Positions 16,273 to 24,360 of a stretch of 64,000 bases of DNA are shown in pieces. The DNA comes from an uncultured Rhodospirillaceae bacterium (lineage in GTDB: Bacteria; Pseudomonadota; Alphaproteobacteria; Azospirillales; Azospirillaceae), in contig CALBDS010000004.1 of the NCBI GenBank assembly GCA_937927415.1, positions 62,001 through 126,000 on the forward strand, written 5' to 3'. The notes below the pieces were generated by a model. The model had not been told where the DNA came from, made no database searches, and was given only the letters and a program-made list of their open reading frames with translations. Both the position numbers and the translations under genes were made by a program. The stretch's first letter is position 1. Every line of letters starts with the position of its first letter.

Positions 16273-17169
16273 TCAATCGGGCCAGCGGCGGTGAATCCAC
16301 AGCCATTGTTCGGGGCGCTCGCGGATCCACGACTCCAAAAGGCCGTTCAGATGGGTCATCACCGCCAGGGCGTCGGCGTTGCGGTCGCCGCTGTGGGGCA
16401 GGTCCAGCGGTGGAAGCACCGTGATGCGGAAGCGCGTGCCCCCCAGCCGCTCGGCCCGCACCGGCAGCATGGGCAGGCCGAATTTCAACGCCAGTTGCGC
16501 GCCCGCCGGGGCCGTCATGGCGTTGCGGCCGAAGAAGGGTACGGGGATGCCGTCGTTCATCTTCTGATCGACCAGCATGCCGATGTGCCCGCCCTCCTTC
16601 AGGTGGCGCAGCATCATCCGCGCGCCCTCCGCTCCCTTGGGGATGTGCAGGGGGGTGGCGGCGTCGCGGTTGCGCAGCAGCAGGCGGGCGGCATAGGGGT
16701 TGTTGGGCGCGCGGTAGACCAGCGCCAGTTCCAGGCCGTGCTGGCGCACCGCCGCGCCGGGGATCTCCCAATTGGCCAGGTGGCCGGAAATCAGGAAACC
16801 GCCCTTGCCGTCGTTCAGGGCCGCGGTCACATGCTCGGCCCCGATGAACTCCGTCCGTCCGCCGGGGGCGGGGCGGCTGAGTTCCTCCAGATGGGGATAT
16901 TCGGCGATGGTGCGGCCCAGATTGTCCCACATGCCCCGGATGATGGCCTCGATCTCCGCCGCCGGTTTTTCGGGGAAGGCGCGGGTCAGGTTGCGCCGCG
17001 CCGTGCGGGTGCTGCGCAGCCGCGGCCCCACCGTCCGTCCGATCCAGCCGCCCAGCGCCGAGGCGGCACCGCAGGGCAGCGCCCGCACCACATAATAAAA
17101 GGCATAGAGGAACACCGCCTCAAGACGGTAGGCGGCATCGCGCAGCACCGGGTGGGACGTCCGGCTCAT
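16273..17169 (-). CDS. Lipid A acyltransferase (LpxL/HtrB family)
   Basis: A 298-residue inner-membrane acyltransferase. It has an N-terminal hydrophobic anchor (AVFLYAFYYVVRALPCG), the catalytic GHLANWEIPGAAV segment with the H-x4-E dyad, VYRAPNNPYA, LVDQKMNDGIPVPFFGR and the C-terminal WIHRRWPD. LpxL/HtrB enzymes add a secondary fatty acid to Kdo-lipid A from acyl-ACP. It is 15 bases after lpxK and appears to be third in a waaA-lpxK-lpxL operon. Which secondary chain it adds cannot be told; the symbol is left empty because LpxL and LpxM cannot be separated on sequence alone. Confidence 0.9.
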   Translation of the reverse strand: MSRTSHPVLRDAAYRLEAVFLYAFYYVVRALPCGAASALGGWIGRTVGPRLRSTRTARRNLTRAFPEKPAAEIEAIIRGMWDNLGRTIAEYPHLEELSRPAPGGRTEFIGAEHVTAALNDGKGGFLISGHLANWEIPGAAVRQHGLELALVYRAPNNPYAARLLLRNRDAATPLHIPKGAEGARMMLRHLKEGGHIGMLVDQKMNDGIPVPFFGRNAMTAPAGAQLALKFGLPMLPVRAERLGGTRFRITVLPPLDLPHSGDRNADALAVMTHLNGLLESWIRERPEQWLWIHRRWPD

Positions 17170-17184
17170 CGGCTGAAGTCTCCG

Positions 17185-18144
17185 TCACAGAACCGCCGGC
17201 AGCAGCCGGCGCACAGCATCGCCGTCCTGCCATACCGCGCGGACCGGCAGCACGTCCACCATCGCGCGGGCCTCGGGGGGCAGGCGCACGGCGTCCTTGG
17301 CGGTGGTGGCCGGGCGGGCGTTCAGCCGGGCGGCCCGCTCCACCAGCGCCATCACCGTGTCGGGGGTGTAGGGGTGATGGTCGGGGAACGGCACCCGCTC
17401 CACCACCACCGCCCCCACATCCCCCAGGGTGTCGAAGAATTTCGCCGGCCGCCCGATCCCGGCAAAGGCCAGCACCCGCCGCCCGCGCCAGCCGTCGCCC
17501 GCGGGCACCAGATCCACCCGCAGCCGCGGCAGGCCGGGGGCTTGAGCCGCCACGCCCGTCCGGTCATCGCCCACCAGCACCACCGCCCCGGCCCGCGCCA
17601 GCCCGGCGGCCACCGGCTCGCGCAGCGGCCCGGCGGGAATCAGCAAGCCGTTGCCGAAGCCGACCGCCCCATCCACCACCACCAGCCCCAGATCATGGGC
17701 CAGATGGGGATTCTGGAAGCCGTCATCCATCACCACCACCGTGGCCCCCGCCGCCGCCGCGGCCCGCGCCCCGGCCACCCGGTCGCGCGCCACCCAGGTG
17801 GGGGCAGCGGCGGCCAGCAACAGCGCCTCGTCCCCCACATCGGCGGCCGTGTGGCGGGCGGGGTCCACAATCAGCGGCCCCCGTTCCCGCCCACCGTGAC
17901 CGCGGGTGAGGAAATGCACCCGATGGCCCACGGCGGTCAGGGTTTCGGCCAGCGCCAGGCACACCGGCGTCTTGCCCGCCCCGCCGGCCACCAGATTGCC
18001 GACGCACACCACCGGCACGCCCGCCCGCTGCGGCACCGCCCGCTGCCGCCGCAGCCGCCCGCCCAGCCCGTACAGCAGCCCCAGCGGCGCCAGCGCCCAG
18101 GCCCCCGGCCCCGGCGGACGGTACCAGAAGCCCGGCGTCCTCAT
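17185..18144 (-). CDS. lpxK: Tetraacyldisaccharide 4'-kinase
   Basis: A 319-residue kinase of lipid A biosynthesis. The N-terminus MRTPGFWYRPPGPGAWALAP is the membrane-associated segment; VVCVGNLVAGGAGKTPVCLA holds the P-loop; LTRGHGGRERGPLIVD, GDEALLLA and VVVMDDGFQNPHLAHDLGLV follow, all family hallmarks. It phosphorylates the 4' position of the lipid A disaccharide at the inner membrane. Its start overlaps the waaA stop by four bases (ATGA), so the two are coupled. The length is normal for the family. Confidence 0.95.
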   Translation of the reverse strand: MRTPGFWYRPPGPGAWALAPLGLLYGLGGRLRRQRAVPQRAGVPVVCVGNLVAGGAGKTPVCLALAETLTAVGHRVHFLTRGHGGRERGPLIVDPARHTAADVGDEALLLAAAAPTWVARDRVAGARAAAAAGATVVVMDDGFQNPHLAHDLGLVVVDGAVGFGNGLLIPAGPLREPVAAGLARAGAVVLVGDDRTGVAAQAPGLPRLRVDLVPAGDGWRGRRVLAFAGIGRPAKFFDTLGDVGAVVVERVPFPDHHPYTPDTVMALVERAARLNARPATTAKDAVRLPPEARAMVDVLPVRAVWQDGDAVRRLLPAVL

Positions 18145-19418
18145 GCCTTCTCCAGCGCGGGCGCCAGCAGCGGGGCAAGCGCCGCCGCCACCCGGTCCAC
18201 CGCCCGGCGGTTGTCCCCGGTCACGCGGGCGGCCCCGGCCACCAGGGGGGCACGGGCGCTTTCATCGCAGAGCAGGCTTTCCACCGCCGGGGCCAGGGCG
18301 GCGGCATCGGCCAGCGGACGGGCGCCGCCCGCCGCCTCCAGCGCCGCGGTGATCTCGGCGAAGTTCCACATGTGCGGACCATAGAGCACGGCGCAGCCCA
18401 GTTGCGCCGGCTCCACCGGGTTCTGTCCGCCGTGGCGGATGAAGGAACCGCCCATGCACACCACCGGCGCCAGCCGGTACAGCAGCCCCAACTCCCCCAG
18501 CGTGTCGGCCACATAGACCGCATCCCCCGCCCCCGGCAGCGCGCCGGTGGACCGGGACGCCACACTCAACCCCCGCTCGCCCATCAGCCGGGCGATGTCG
18601 GGACCGCGGTGGGGATGGCGGGGGGCAATGACCGTCAGCAGCCCCGGCAGCCGCCCTGCCAGCGCCCGGTGCACGTCGGCGGCCAGTTCGTCTTCCCCCG
18701 GATGGGTGCTGGCGAACAGCCACAGGGGCCGCCCGGCCACCGCCTGCCCCAGTGCCGCCAGGGCGGCAGGATCGGCGGGCGGCGGGGCGGCGGAGTATTT
18801 CAGATTGCCGGCGCAGACCACCGTGCCGGCACCCAGCGCCCGCAGCCGCTCCCCATCCCCCTCGGTCTGGGCCAGGACCAGATCGAAGGTGGACAGCAGC
18901 CCGCGGATGAACCCCGGCATCCGCCGCCACCGCCCGAACGACCGCTGGGACAACCGCGCGTTCACCAACGCGGCGGGGATGCGGCGACGGCGGATGCCGT
19001 TCAGCAGGTTGGGCCAGATTTCCGATTCGATCCACAGCACCGCATCGGGCTGCCAATGGTCGAGAAAGCGGTCCACCGCCGCCGGCAGATCCACCGGCAC
19101 GAACTGGTGAAAGGCCCCCGGTGGCAACCGCCGCTCCATCAGCGCGGCGGAGGTGACGGTGCCGGTGGTCATCAGCACCGACAGCCCCGGCCGGTCGGCC
19201 AGCAGCCGTTCCACCAGCACAAGGATCGAGTTGGCCTCGCCCACGCTGGCGGCATGGATCCACAGCAGCGGGCCGGGCGGGCGCGCACGGGCGGCATGGC
19301 CCAGCCGCTCCCCGCGGCGCTGAGGGTCTTCCTTGCCGGCGCGCAGGCGGCGGGCGAGATAGAAACGGACCGCCGGCCCGGCAACACGGGTCAGGCCGCG
19401 GTAAAGAGTGTGAATCAT
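18141..19418 (-). CDS. waaA: Kdo transferase (3-deoxy-D-manno-octulosonic acid transferase)
   Basis: A 425-residue GT-B enzyme of family GT30. The N-terminal membrane anchor (MIHTLYRGLTRVAGPAVRFY) is followed by LLWIHAASVGEANSILVLVE with the catalytic Glu, LMTTGTVTSAALMERRLP, and the C-terminal CMGGSFIRHGGQNPVEPAQ loop that binds CMP-Kdo. It attaches one or more Kdo units to lipid IVA at the inner membrane. It is the first gene of the waaA-lpxK-lpxL group. The 157 bases upstream to the DUF72 gene presumably carry the promoter. Length and motifs are complete. Confidence 0.95.
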   Translation of the reverse strand: MIHTLYRGLTRVAGPAVRFYLARRLRAGKEDPQRRGERLGHAARARPPGPLLWIHAASVGEANSILVLVERLLADRPGLSVLMTTGTVTSAALMERRLPPGAFHQFVPVDLPAAVDRFLDHWQPDAVLWIESEIWPNLLNGIRRRRIPAALVNARLSQRSFGRWRRMPGFIRGLLSTFDLVLAQTEGDGERLRALGAGTVVCAGNLKYSAAPPPADPAALAALGQAVAGRPLWLFASTHPGEDELAADVHRALAGRLPGLLTVIAPRHPHRGPDIARLMGERGLSVASRSTGALPGAGDAVYVADTLGELGLLYRLAPVVCMGGSFIRHGGQNPVEPAQLGCAVLYGPHMWNFAEITAALEAAGGARPLADAAALAPAVESLLCDESARAPLVAGAARVTGDNRRAVDRVAAALAPLLAPALEKA

Positions 19419-19575
19419 GCGACAGGCGGAATGGGACCGGAAACACCCCTCGGGCGGCCGCCCCTGGCAAAGGGCACCCGCGGCGGGGCCGGCACCTTAG
19501 CATGGGCCGGACGCCGACGCTAATTCCCCCAACCGGCGCCGGGCGCAGGGGTGTGATGCCGTCCGCTCCCCACCA

Positions 19576-20307
19576 TCAGAGCAGCCCCGCCGCCCGTCCC
19601 ACCCACAAGGCGTCGGGCAGGGCGTGGCCGTCGGCGGTGTTGTCGAAGACGCACCACACCGGCCCCCGCCCGGCCTCCTCCTCCAGCCGGCGGGCCAGGG
19701 CGTCGAGGAACGCCGGATCATAGGCCGAGCGGTAGATCACCGGCGATCCGTGCAGCCGGCGATAGGTCAGCCCGTCCCATCCCCCCGGCTCCGCCGCCGC
19801 CGGCACCACCGCGGGGTCGGCGGCCACCCGCGCCACCCGATGATCCGCCAGCAGACCATCCGCCGCCGGGGTGAACCACGAGCGATGCCGCGGCTCGCAC
19901 ACCACCGGCCCGGCAAAGCGCCGCCGCAGGCCGGTGAAGAACGCCGCCGCCACCGCCCCGTCGAAGCGCAGGGACGGCGGAAGCTGCACCAGCAGCGGCC
20001 CCAGCCGGTCCCCCAGCGCCGACACCTCCCCCAGGAAGCGGTCCAGCGCGTCGTCCGCTCCGCAAAGCCGGGCGTCGTGGGTGACGCTGCGCGGCAGCTT
20101 GACCGCGAAGCGGAACCCCGGCGGCACCGATCCCGCCCAGCGGGCATAGGTGGCCGGACGGTGCGGGCGGTAGAAGCTGCTGTCGATTTCCACCGCCGGC
20201 ATCACGCGGGCGTACCGTTCCAGATGCGTCCCCCCGCCGGGAAACAGCGGCGCCAGGGCCGTGGGAACGCTCCATCCCGCGGTGCCGAGAAACAACCGGG
20301 TGTTCAT
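19576..20307 (-). CDS. DUF72 family protein
   Basis: A 243-residue TIM-barrel-like DUF72 protein. It shows LFLGTAGWSVP, AVEIDSSFYRPHRPATYARW, FRFAVKLPRSVTHDARL, LGPLLVQLPPSLRFD, VCEPRHRSWF and FDNTADGHALPDAL, in the usual family order. The biochemical role of DUF72 is unknown. The ATG at 20307 is chosen because GAGGTG sits nine bases upstream; an ORF extension to 20331 would read through that ribosome site. It stands alone and is transcribed away from the enoyl-CoA hydratase-like gene. Confidence 0.9.
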   Translation of the reverse strand: MNTRLFLGTAGWSVPTALAPLFPGGGTHLERYARVMPAVEIDSSFYRPHRPATYARWAGSVPPGFRFAVKLPRSVTHDARLCGADDALDRFLGEVSALGDRLGPLLVQLPPSLRFDGAVAAAFFTGLRRRFAGPVVCEPRHRSWFTPAADGLLADHRVARVAADPAVVPAAAEPGGWDGLTYRRLHGSPVIYRSAYDPAFLDALARRLEEEAGRGPVWCVFDNTADGHALPDALWVGRAAGLL

Positions 20308-20463
20308 CGGTGCAGACACCTCCATTTTCACATTTTGGTTATGGTGTTTTTACAAATTCACACTTTCCTATTGCGCAAGCCGGATTTTCCGGGCAGTGTT
20401 TCACAGCCGGCGGGTTTCGACACTGCCAACCCACCGCGCTCTTTCCATACGAACCTGACTTTC

Positions 20464-20495
20464 GGCCCGGCGGGGTGTTCCGCCGGGCCTTTTTT
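20464..20495 (+). terminator. Orphan rho-independent terminator
   Basis: A perfect 10-bp stem (20464-20473 with 20480-20489) is followed by six T on the plus strand. No plus-strand gene ends upstream: the nearest gene on the left (DUF72) points away. The 150 bases between may encode an untranslated RNA or be read from farther upstream. CTTTCCATACG occurs at 20441-20451 and again at 20551-20561, one on each side. Confidence 0.88.
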
Positions 20496-20595
20496 CCGCA
20501 CCCCTGGGGCGTGATCCCGCGCTCTTGACCCGGGCGGGGCGGATGGTGTCCTTTCCATACGGTAGCGTTTTCCCTTTCCGACAGGAGCATTTCCC

Positions 20596-21372
20596 ATGGC
20601 CGGTGGCGTGGCACTGGACCGGGATGGCGTCGTCGCCACCCTGACACTCAACAACCCGGAACGGCTCAATGCGTTCGACAAGCCGCAATGGCTGGGTCTG
20701 CAGGACGCGCTGGACCGGGTGTGGGCCGACGACAGCCTGCGGGTGGTGGTGGTGCGCGGGGCCGGCGCGGCGTTCAGCCCCGGCGCCGACATCTCGGAAT
20801 TCGCCAGCGAGCGCGGCTCGCCGCAGCAGGCGCAGGACTACGGCGTGCTGATGGACACGGTGATGGAACGGCTGCGCGACTGCCCCCATCCCACCATCGC
20901 CGCCATCGACGGGCCGTGCTGCGGCATCGGGCTGGCGGTGGCGCTGGCCTGCGACCTGCGCATCTGCACGCAGTCCAGCCGCTTCGGCGTGCCGGTCAGC
21001 CGTCTGGGCATCTCCATGGCTCTGCCGGAACTGAAGCTGCTGTTCGACGTGGTGGGCCGCCCGGCGGCCATGGAAATCCTGCTGGAAGGGCGGGTGTTCG
21101 ATTCCGCGCTGGCCCGGCAGATGGGGCTGGTCAACCGGGTGATGCCCGACGGCGGGCTGGACGCCGAAATCGCGGCCACCGCCAAGCGCATCGCCGACGG
21201 CGCCCCCCTGGCCGCCCGCTGGCACAAGGCGTTCATCACCCGCTGCGCCGACCCCGCCCCGCTGACCCAGGCCGAGATCGACGAGTGCTACCGCTGTTTC
21301 GGCACCGAGGATTACCGCGAAGGCTACAGCGCGTTCCTGGAAAAACGCCGTCCGGTGTTCCGCGGCCGTTGA
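20596..21372 (+). CDS. Crotonase-fold protein (enoyl-CoA hydratase/isomerase family)
   Basis: A 258-residue crotonase. The CoA-binding and oxyanion-hole segments RGAGAAFSPGADISEFA and AIDGPCCGIGLAVALACDLR are present. The two catalytic Glu of true enoyl-CoA hydratases are absent: Ala115 and Val134 stand at the aligned positions (GIGLAVALACD, FGVPVSRLGI). Hydration is therefore unlikely; isomerase, thioesterase or other crotonase chemistry is possible. AGGAG precedes the ATG. The next gene, a truncated TPP-enzyme-like protein, begins 22 bases later on the same strand and is probably co-transcribed. Cytoplasmic. The family is certain, the reaction is not. Confidence 0.85.
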   Translation: MAGGVALDRDGVVATLTLNNPERLNAFDKPQWLGLQDALDRVWADDSLRVVVVRGAGAAFSPGADISEFASERGSPQQAQDYGVLMDTVMERLRDCPHPTIAAIDGPCCGIGLAVALACDLRICTQSSRFGVPVSRLGISMALPELKLLFDVVGRPAAMEILLEGRVFDSALARQMGLVNRVMPDGGLDAEIAATAKRIADGAPLAARWHKAFITRCADPAPLTQAEIDECYRCFGTEDYREGYSAFLEKRRPVFRGR

Positions 21373-21394
21373 CCGGCGGGCCGGCGCCCGTACC

Positions 21395-22495
21395 ATGGGC
21401 GCCATGATCCATTCCGCCGATCACGATCCCGCTCCCATGGCCGCCCGGCTGCGGACCGCCGCCGAAGCCGTGCTGGCGGCGGACAGCGGGGAAACGGCAC
21501 CCCCCGCCCCCGGCACCGTCGATGGGGCGGGGCTGCGCGCCCGGCTGGCCGCTGCCGCCCGCCCCATGCTGCTGCTGGGGGACGGGCCGGGGTGGACCGA
21601 CGCGGCATGCGCCACCATGGCCCTGTTCGCCGGGGCCAATGCCCTGTCCACCGCCGTCACCGCCGGGGGCTGCGACCGGCTGGACAACGAAAACCCCTGT
21701 TACGCCGGCACGCTGGGGCCGGCGGCCGATCCGCGGCTGACCGACCGGCTGCGGGCCGCCGATTGTCTGGTCACGGTGGGGGATGTGCCCGCCGGCTGGA
21801 CCGCGCATCCCGGTGCCCACCCCCTGCCCTGCGATCCGGCGGCGGGGGGCATCGCCGCCCTGGCGGCGGCGTTGATGGATGTGGCGCCGGTGGACGATGT
21901 GCCATGGACCGATTGGGCCATCGCCGCCCGGCGGGATTATCTCGACTGGTCCGCCGCCGACCCCTGGCCGGGGCCGGTGGATGTGGGGGCCATTCTGGGC
22001 TGGCTGCGCGAACGGCTGCCCACCGACGCGGTGGTCGCCGCCGACGCCGGGCCGCTGGCCGGGCTGGCGCAGCGCCACCTGCTGTTCCGCCGTCCGGGAC
22101 GGCTGGTGGCCGGGCCGGCGGGGCTGGACGGGTTCGGTCTGGCCGCAGCGGTGGCCGCCCGCACGGCACGGCCCCGGCGGATGGCGCTGGGCCTGACCGA
22201 TGCGGCCGGGTTCGCCGCCGCCGAACCGCTGCTGGCCGACGCCGTGGCCGCCGGTGCCCCGGCGCTGGTCGTCGCCGCCAACGACACCCCGGTTGATCTG
22301 GCCGCCGCGGCCCGCGCCCGAGGAGCCTTTGCCGTCACCGTGGGGTCGTCACCCGACTTCATTCAGGCGTTCTGGGACGCGCTGTGGAGTCGCACGCCGG
22401 CACTGATCGAATTGCGGGTGGAACCGGATCAGATTACCACCCAAACGGTGTGGGGCGCCGCCCGCGCCGCGGCCATGCCCCACGCGGAGGGCTGA
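21395..22495 (+). CDS. Truncated thiamine-pyrophosphate-enzyme-like protein
   Basis: A 366-residue protein resembling the middle and C-terminal domains of acetolactate-synthase-type TPP enzymes. Residues 45-165 look like the central domain (ARPMLLLGDGPGWTDAACAT). Residues 195-355 look like the TPP-binding domain (AVVAADAGPLAGLAQRHLLF, AGPAGLDGFGLAAAVAARTA). The N-terminal PYR domain, with the catalytic Glu, is missing. The TPP motif is altered: TDA stands where GDG is expected, but the Asp and an Asn 26 residues later (VVAAND) keep the normal spacing. Cofactor binding may survive, catalysis alone is doubtful. The start at 21395 has no clear ribosome site; translation may be coupled to the crotonase. 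Function unknown. Confidence 0.72.
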   Translation: MGAMIHSADHDPAPMAARLRTAAEAVLAADSGETAPPAPGTVDGAGLRARLAAAARPMLLLGDGPGWTDAACATMALFAGANALSTAVTAGGCDRLDNENPCYAGTLGPAADPRLTDRLRAADCLVTVGDVPAGWTAHPGAHPLPCDPAAGGIAALAAALMDVAPVDDVPWTDWAIAARRDYLDWSAADPWPGPVDVGAILGWLRERLPTDAVVAADAGPLAGLAQRHLLFRRPGRLVAGPAGLDGFGLAAAVAARTARPRRMALGLTDAAGFAAAEPLLADAVAAGAPALVVAANDTPVDLAAAARARGAFAVTVGSSPDFIQAFWDALWSRTPALIELRVEPDQITTQTVWGAARAAAMPHAEG

Positions 22496-22669
22496 TTTTC
22501 CCCAACCGCGGACCCCACGGTCACGGAATTGCATAATTTCAGCAACGCCCCCCTGCCTTAGAACGTGCGTTCCCGCCCCGTTGCCGGTATAACCGATTCT
22601 GGCGGGTGTGTTCCCGCCGCAACGAGATATTCCGGGCTGAACCGGCCACGGAAACCGAAACAGGACGGG

Positions 22670-23563
22670 ATGATGGACTGGGACAAGCTCCGCGTGTTCC
22701 ACGCCGTGGCGGAAGCGGGCAGTTTTACCCACGCTGGGGAAACGCTGAACCTTAGCCAGTCGGCAGTCAGCCGCCAGATCAGCGCGCTGGAAGAAAGCCT
22801 GGGTGTGCCGCTCTTTCACCGCCATGCGCGCGGTTTGATCCTGACGGAACAGGGCGAACTGCTGCACCGCACGGCGCGGGAAGTCTTTGCCAAGCTGTCG
22901 ATGACCGAGGCGATGCTCACCGAAAGCAAGGAGCATCCCAAGGGGCCGCTGAAGGTCACGACCACCGTCGCCTTCGGCACCACATGGCTGACGCCGCGCA
23001 TCCGGGAGTTCATGACGATCTACCCGGATATCCAGTTGACGCTGCTGATCGACGACAGCGAACTGGATCTGGCCATGCGCGAGGCGGACATCGCCATCCG
23101 CATGAACACCCCGCGCCAGCCGGATCTGATCCAGCGGCACCTGATGACCATCCGCTTCCACATGTACGCTCATCAGAGCTATGTGAAGCGGCGCGGCACC
23201 CCCCGCACGGCGGCGGAGCTGCTGGAACACGACGTCATCGCCTATCCGCCCGACAGCCGTGCGCCCATCAGCAACGTCAACTGGCACCTGGATCTGGGCG
23301 AAACGCCGCCCGCCGATTTCAAGCCGGTGCTGCAGGTCAACAGCATGTATGCCATCTACCGCGCGGTGCAGAGCGGTCTTGGCATCGGCGCGCTGCCCGA
23401 TTTCCTGATCGAGGACGGCAAGGATCTGGTCCGCATCCTGCCCGAGGCGCAGACGCCGAAGGTGGACGCCTATTTCGTCTATGCCGAGGAACTGCGCCAT
23501 TCCAAGCGCATCGCGGTGTTCCGCGATTTCCTGGTCAAGAAGGTGGCGGAAAGCCAGTTCTGA
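22670..23563 (+). CDS. LysR-family regulator, LsrB/VtlR-like
   Basis: A 297-residue LysR regulator. The winged helix-turn-helix MDWDKLRVFHAVAEAGSFTH and TLNLSQSAVSRQISALEESL is followed by a periplasmic-binding-like effector domain (PLKVTTTVAFGTTWLTPRI to the C-terminus). The N-terminus resembles LsrB of Sinorhizobium and VtlR of Brucella, which control envelope, redox and small-RNA genes. Unlike LsrB this protein has no cysteine, so thiol-based sensing is not expected. AGGA stands shortly before tandem ATG codons (22670 and 22673). A strong terminator ends the gene. The orthology is inferred from memory of the family N-terminus. Confidence 0.85.
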   Translation: MMDWDKLRVFHAVAEAGSFTHAGETLNLSQSAVSRQISALEESLGVPLFHRHARGLILTEQGELLHRTAREVFAKLSMTEAMLTESKEHPKGPLKVTTTVAFGTTWLTPRIREFMTIYPDIQLTLLIDDSELDLAMREADIAIRMNTPRQPDLIQRHLMTIRFHMYAHQSYVKRRGTPRTAAELLEHDVIAYPPDSRAPISNVNWHLDLGETPPADFKPVLQVNSMYAIYRAVQSGLGIGALPDFLIEDGKDLVRILPEAQTPKVDAYFVYAEELRHSKRIAVFRDFLVKKVAESQF

Positions 23564-23578
23564 CCGGATGGCAGACAC

Positions 23579-23614
23579 AAAAAGGGCGGGACGCTCCGGC
23601 ATCCCGCCCTTTTT
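23579..23614. terminator. Bidirectional terminator between LysR and Cache genes
   Basis: A perfect 13-bp stem (23579-23591 with 23602-23614), AAAAAGGGCGGGA against TCCCGCCCTTTTT, gives a T run on either strand. It serves the LysR gene on the plus strand and the Cache gene on the minus strand. Confidence 0.93.
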
Positions 23615-23620
23615 CTATGG

Positions 23621-24082
23621 TTATTCGGTGTAGTAGCCGCTGCCGACCAGATACTTGCCTTCGCGCATCACGTAGGAATGCTTGTGCTCCACCTTGTTGC
23701 TGGAACGGTTGAGCCAGACGTATTCCACCACGCCGGAAGGATCCTTGGCGGTGGCGGCCTGCATTTCCTTGACGATGGATTTGCCCTCGGCGTCGGTCAG
23801 GTTGGCGGCGTCGGTGCCCGTCAGCTTCGGGTTGCCGCCCGAGGCGACGTAATGGCCGGTATCGTCAAAGACGAAGATGTACAGGTCATTGCGCACGAAC
23901 CCGCCCTTGGGATCGTTGAACGCCTGCGCTGCCTTTTCCGGGCCGTTGGCCTTGAGATAGGCGACGGCATCGGTGACCAGGGCCTTGGCCTGTTCCGGCG
24001 ACGAACGCTCGGCCAGCGCCGGCTGGGCCAGGACGGCCGTGGTCAGAAAGGCAGCGGCCAGCAGCGATGTGTGACGAACCAT
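23621..24082 (-). CDS. Secreted single-Cache-domain protein
   Basis: A 153-residue periplasmic protein. The signal peptide MVRHTSLLAAAFLTTAVLAQ ends at about ALA-E. The rest is one Cache-type sensor fold: ALVTDAVAYLKANGPEKAAQ, DLYIFVFDDTGHYVASGGNP, SGVVEYVWLNRSSNKVEHKH and a C-terminal VGSGYYTE. Such domains usually sit in chemoreceptors or kinases, but this one has no membrane segment or output domain, so it may bind a ligand and hand it to a partner receptor. It is monocistronic. The 278 bases upstream to the SLC13 gene (24083-24360) hold no feature I can name. Confidence 0.85.
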   Translation of the reverse strand: MVRHTSLLAAAFLTTAVLAQPALAERSSPEQAKALVTDAVAYLKANGPEKAAQAFNDPKGGFVRNDLYIFVFDDTGHYVASGGNPKLTGTDAANLTDAEGKSIVKEMQAATAKDPSGVVEYVWLNRSSNKVEHKHSYVMREGKYLVGSGYYTE

Positions 24083-24360
24083 GATGAATTATCCTTGGTG
24101 GTTGGCATCGAACAATCCATCGGGTGAGGTTCCGTTGTCCCATGGGCCGGGCCGTTGACCGGTCCCGTGCCCACATGCCCTTCTTGCGGAGCGCGGGCAT
24201 TATAGCCGAGCGGGATCGGAAAACCATCGGGGGAATGCGGAATGCGACCATCCGCCGATACCCGCGCGGAACCGGACGGCGGCGGCCGCAACAACCTTGC
24301 CCTATCGGGGTTCCCTGTTTTTAATCCATGTCCCATTCCCCACACCGGAACGGCGCCCGC

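Noticed and set aside
20310..20528. Small open frame of 72 codons through the orphan terminator
   Set aside because: It reads through the terminator stem, has no ribosome site and no coding bias.
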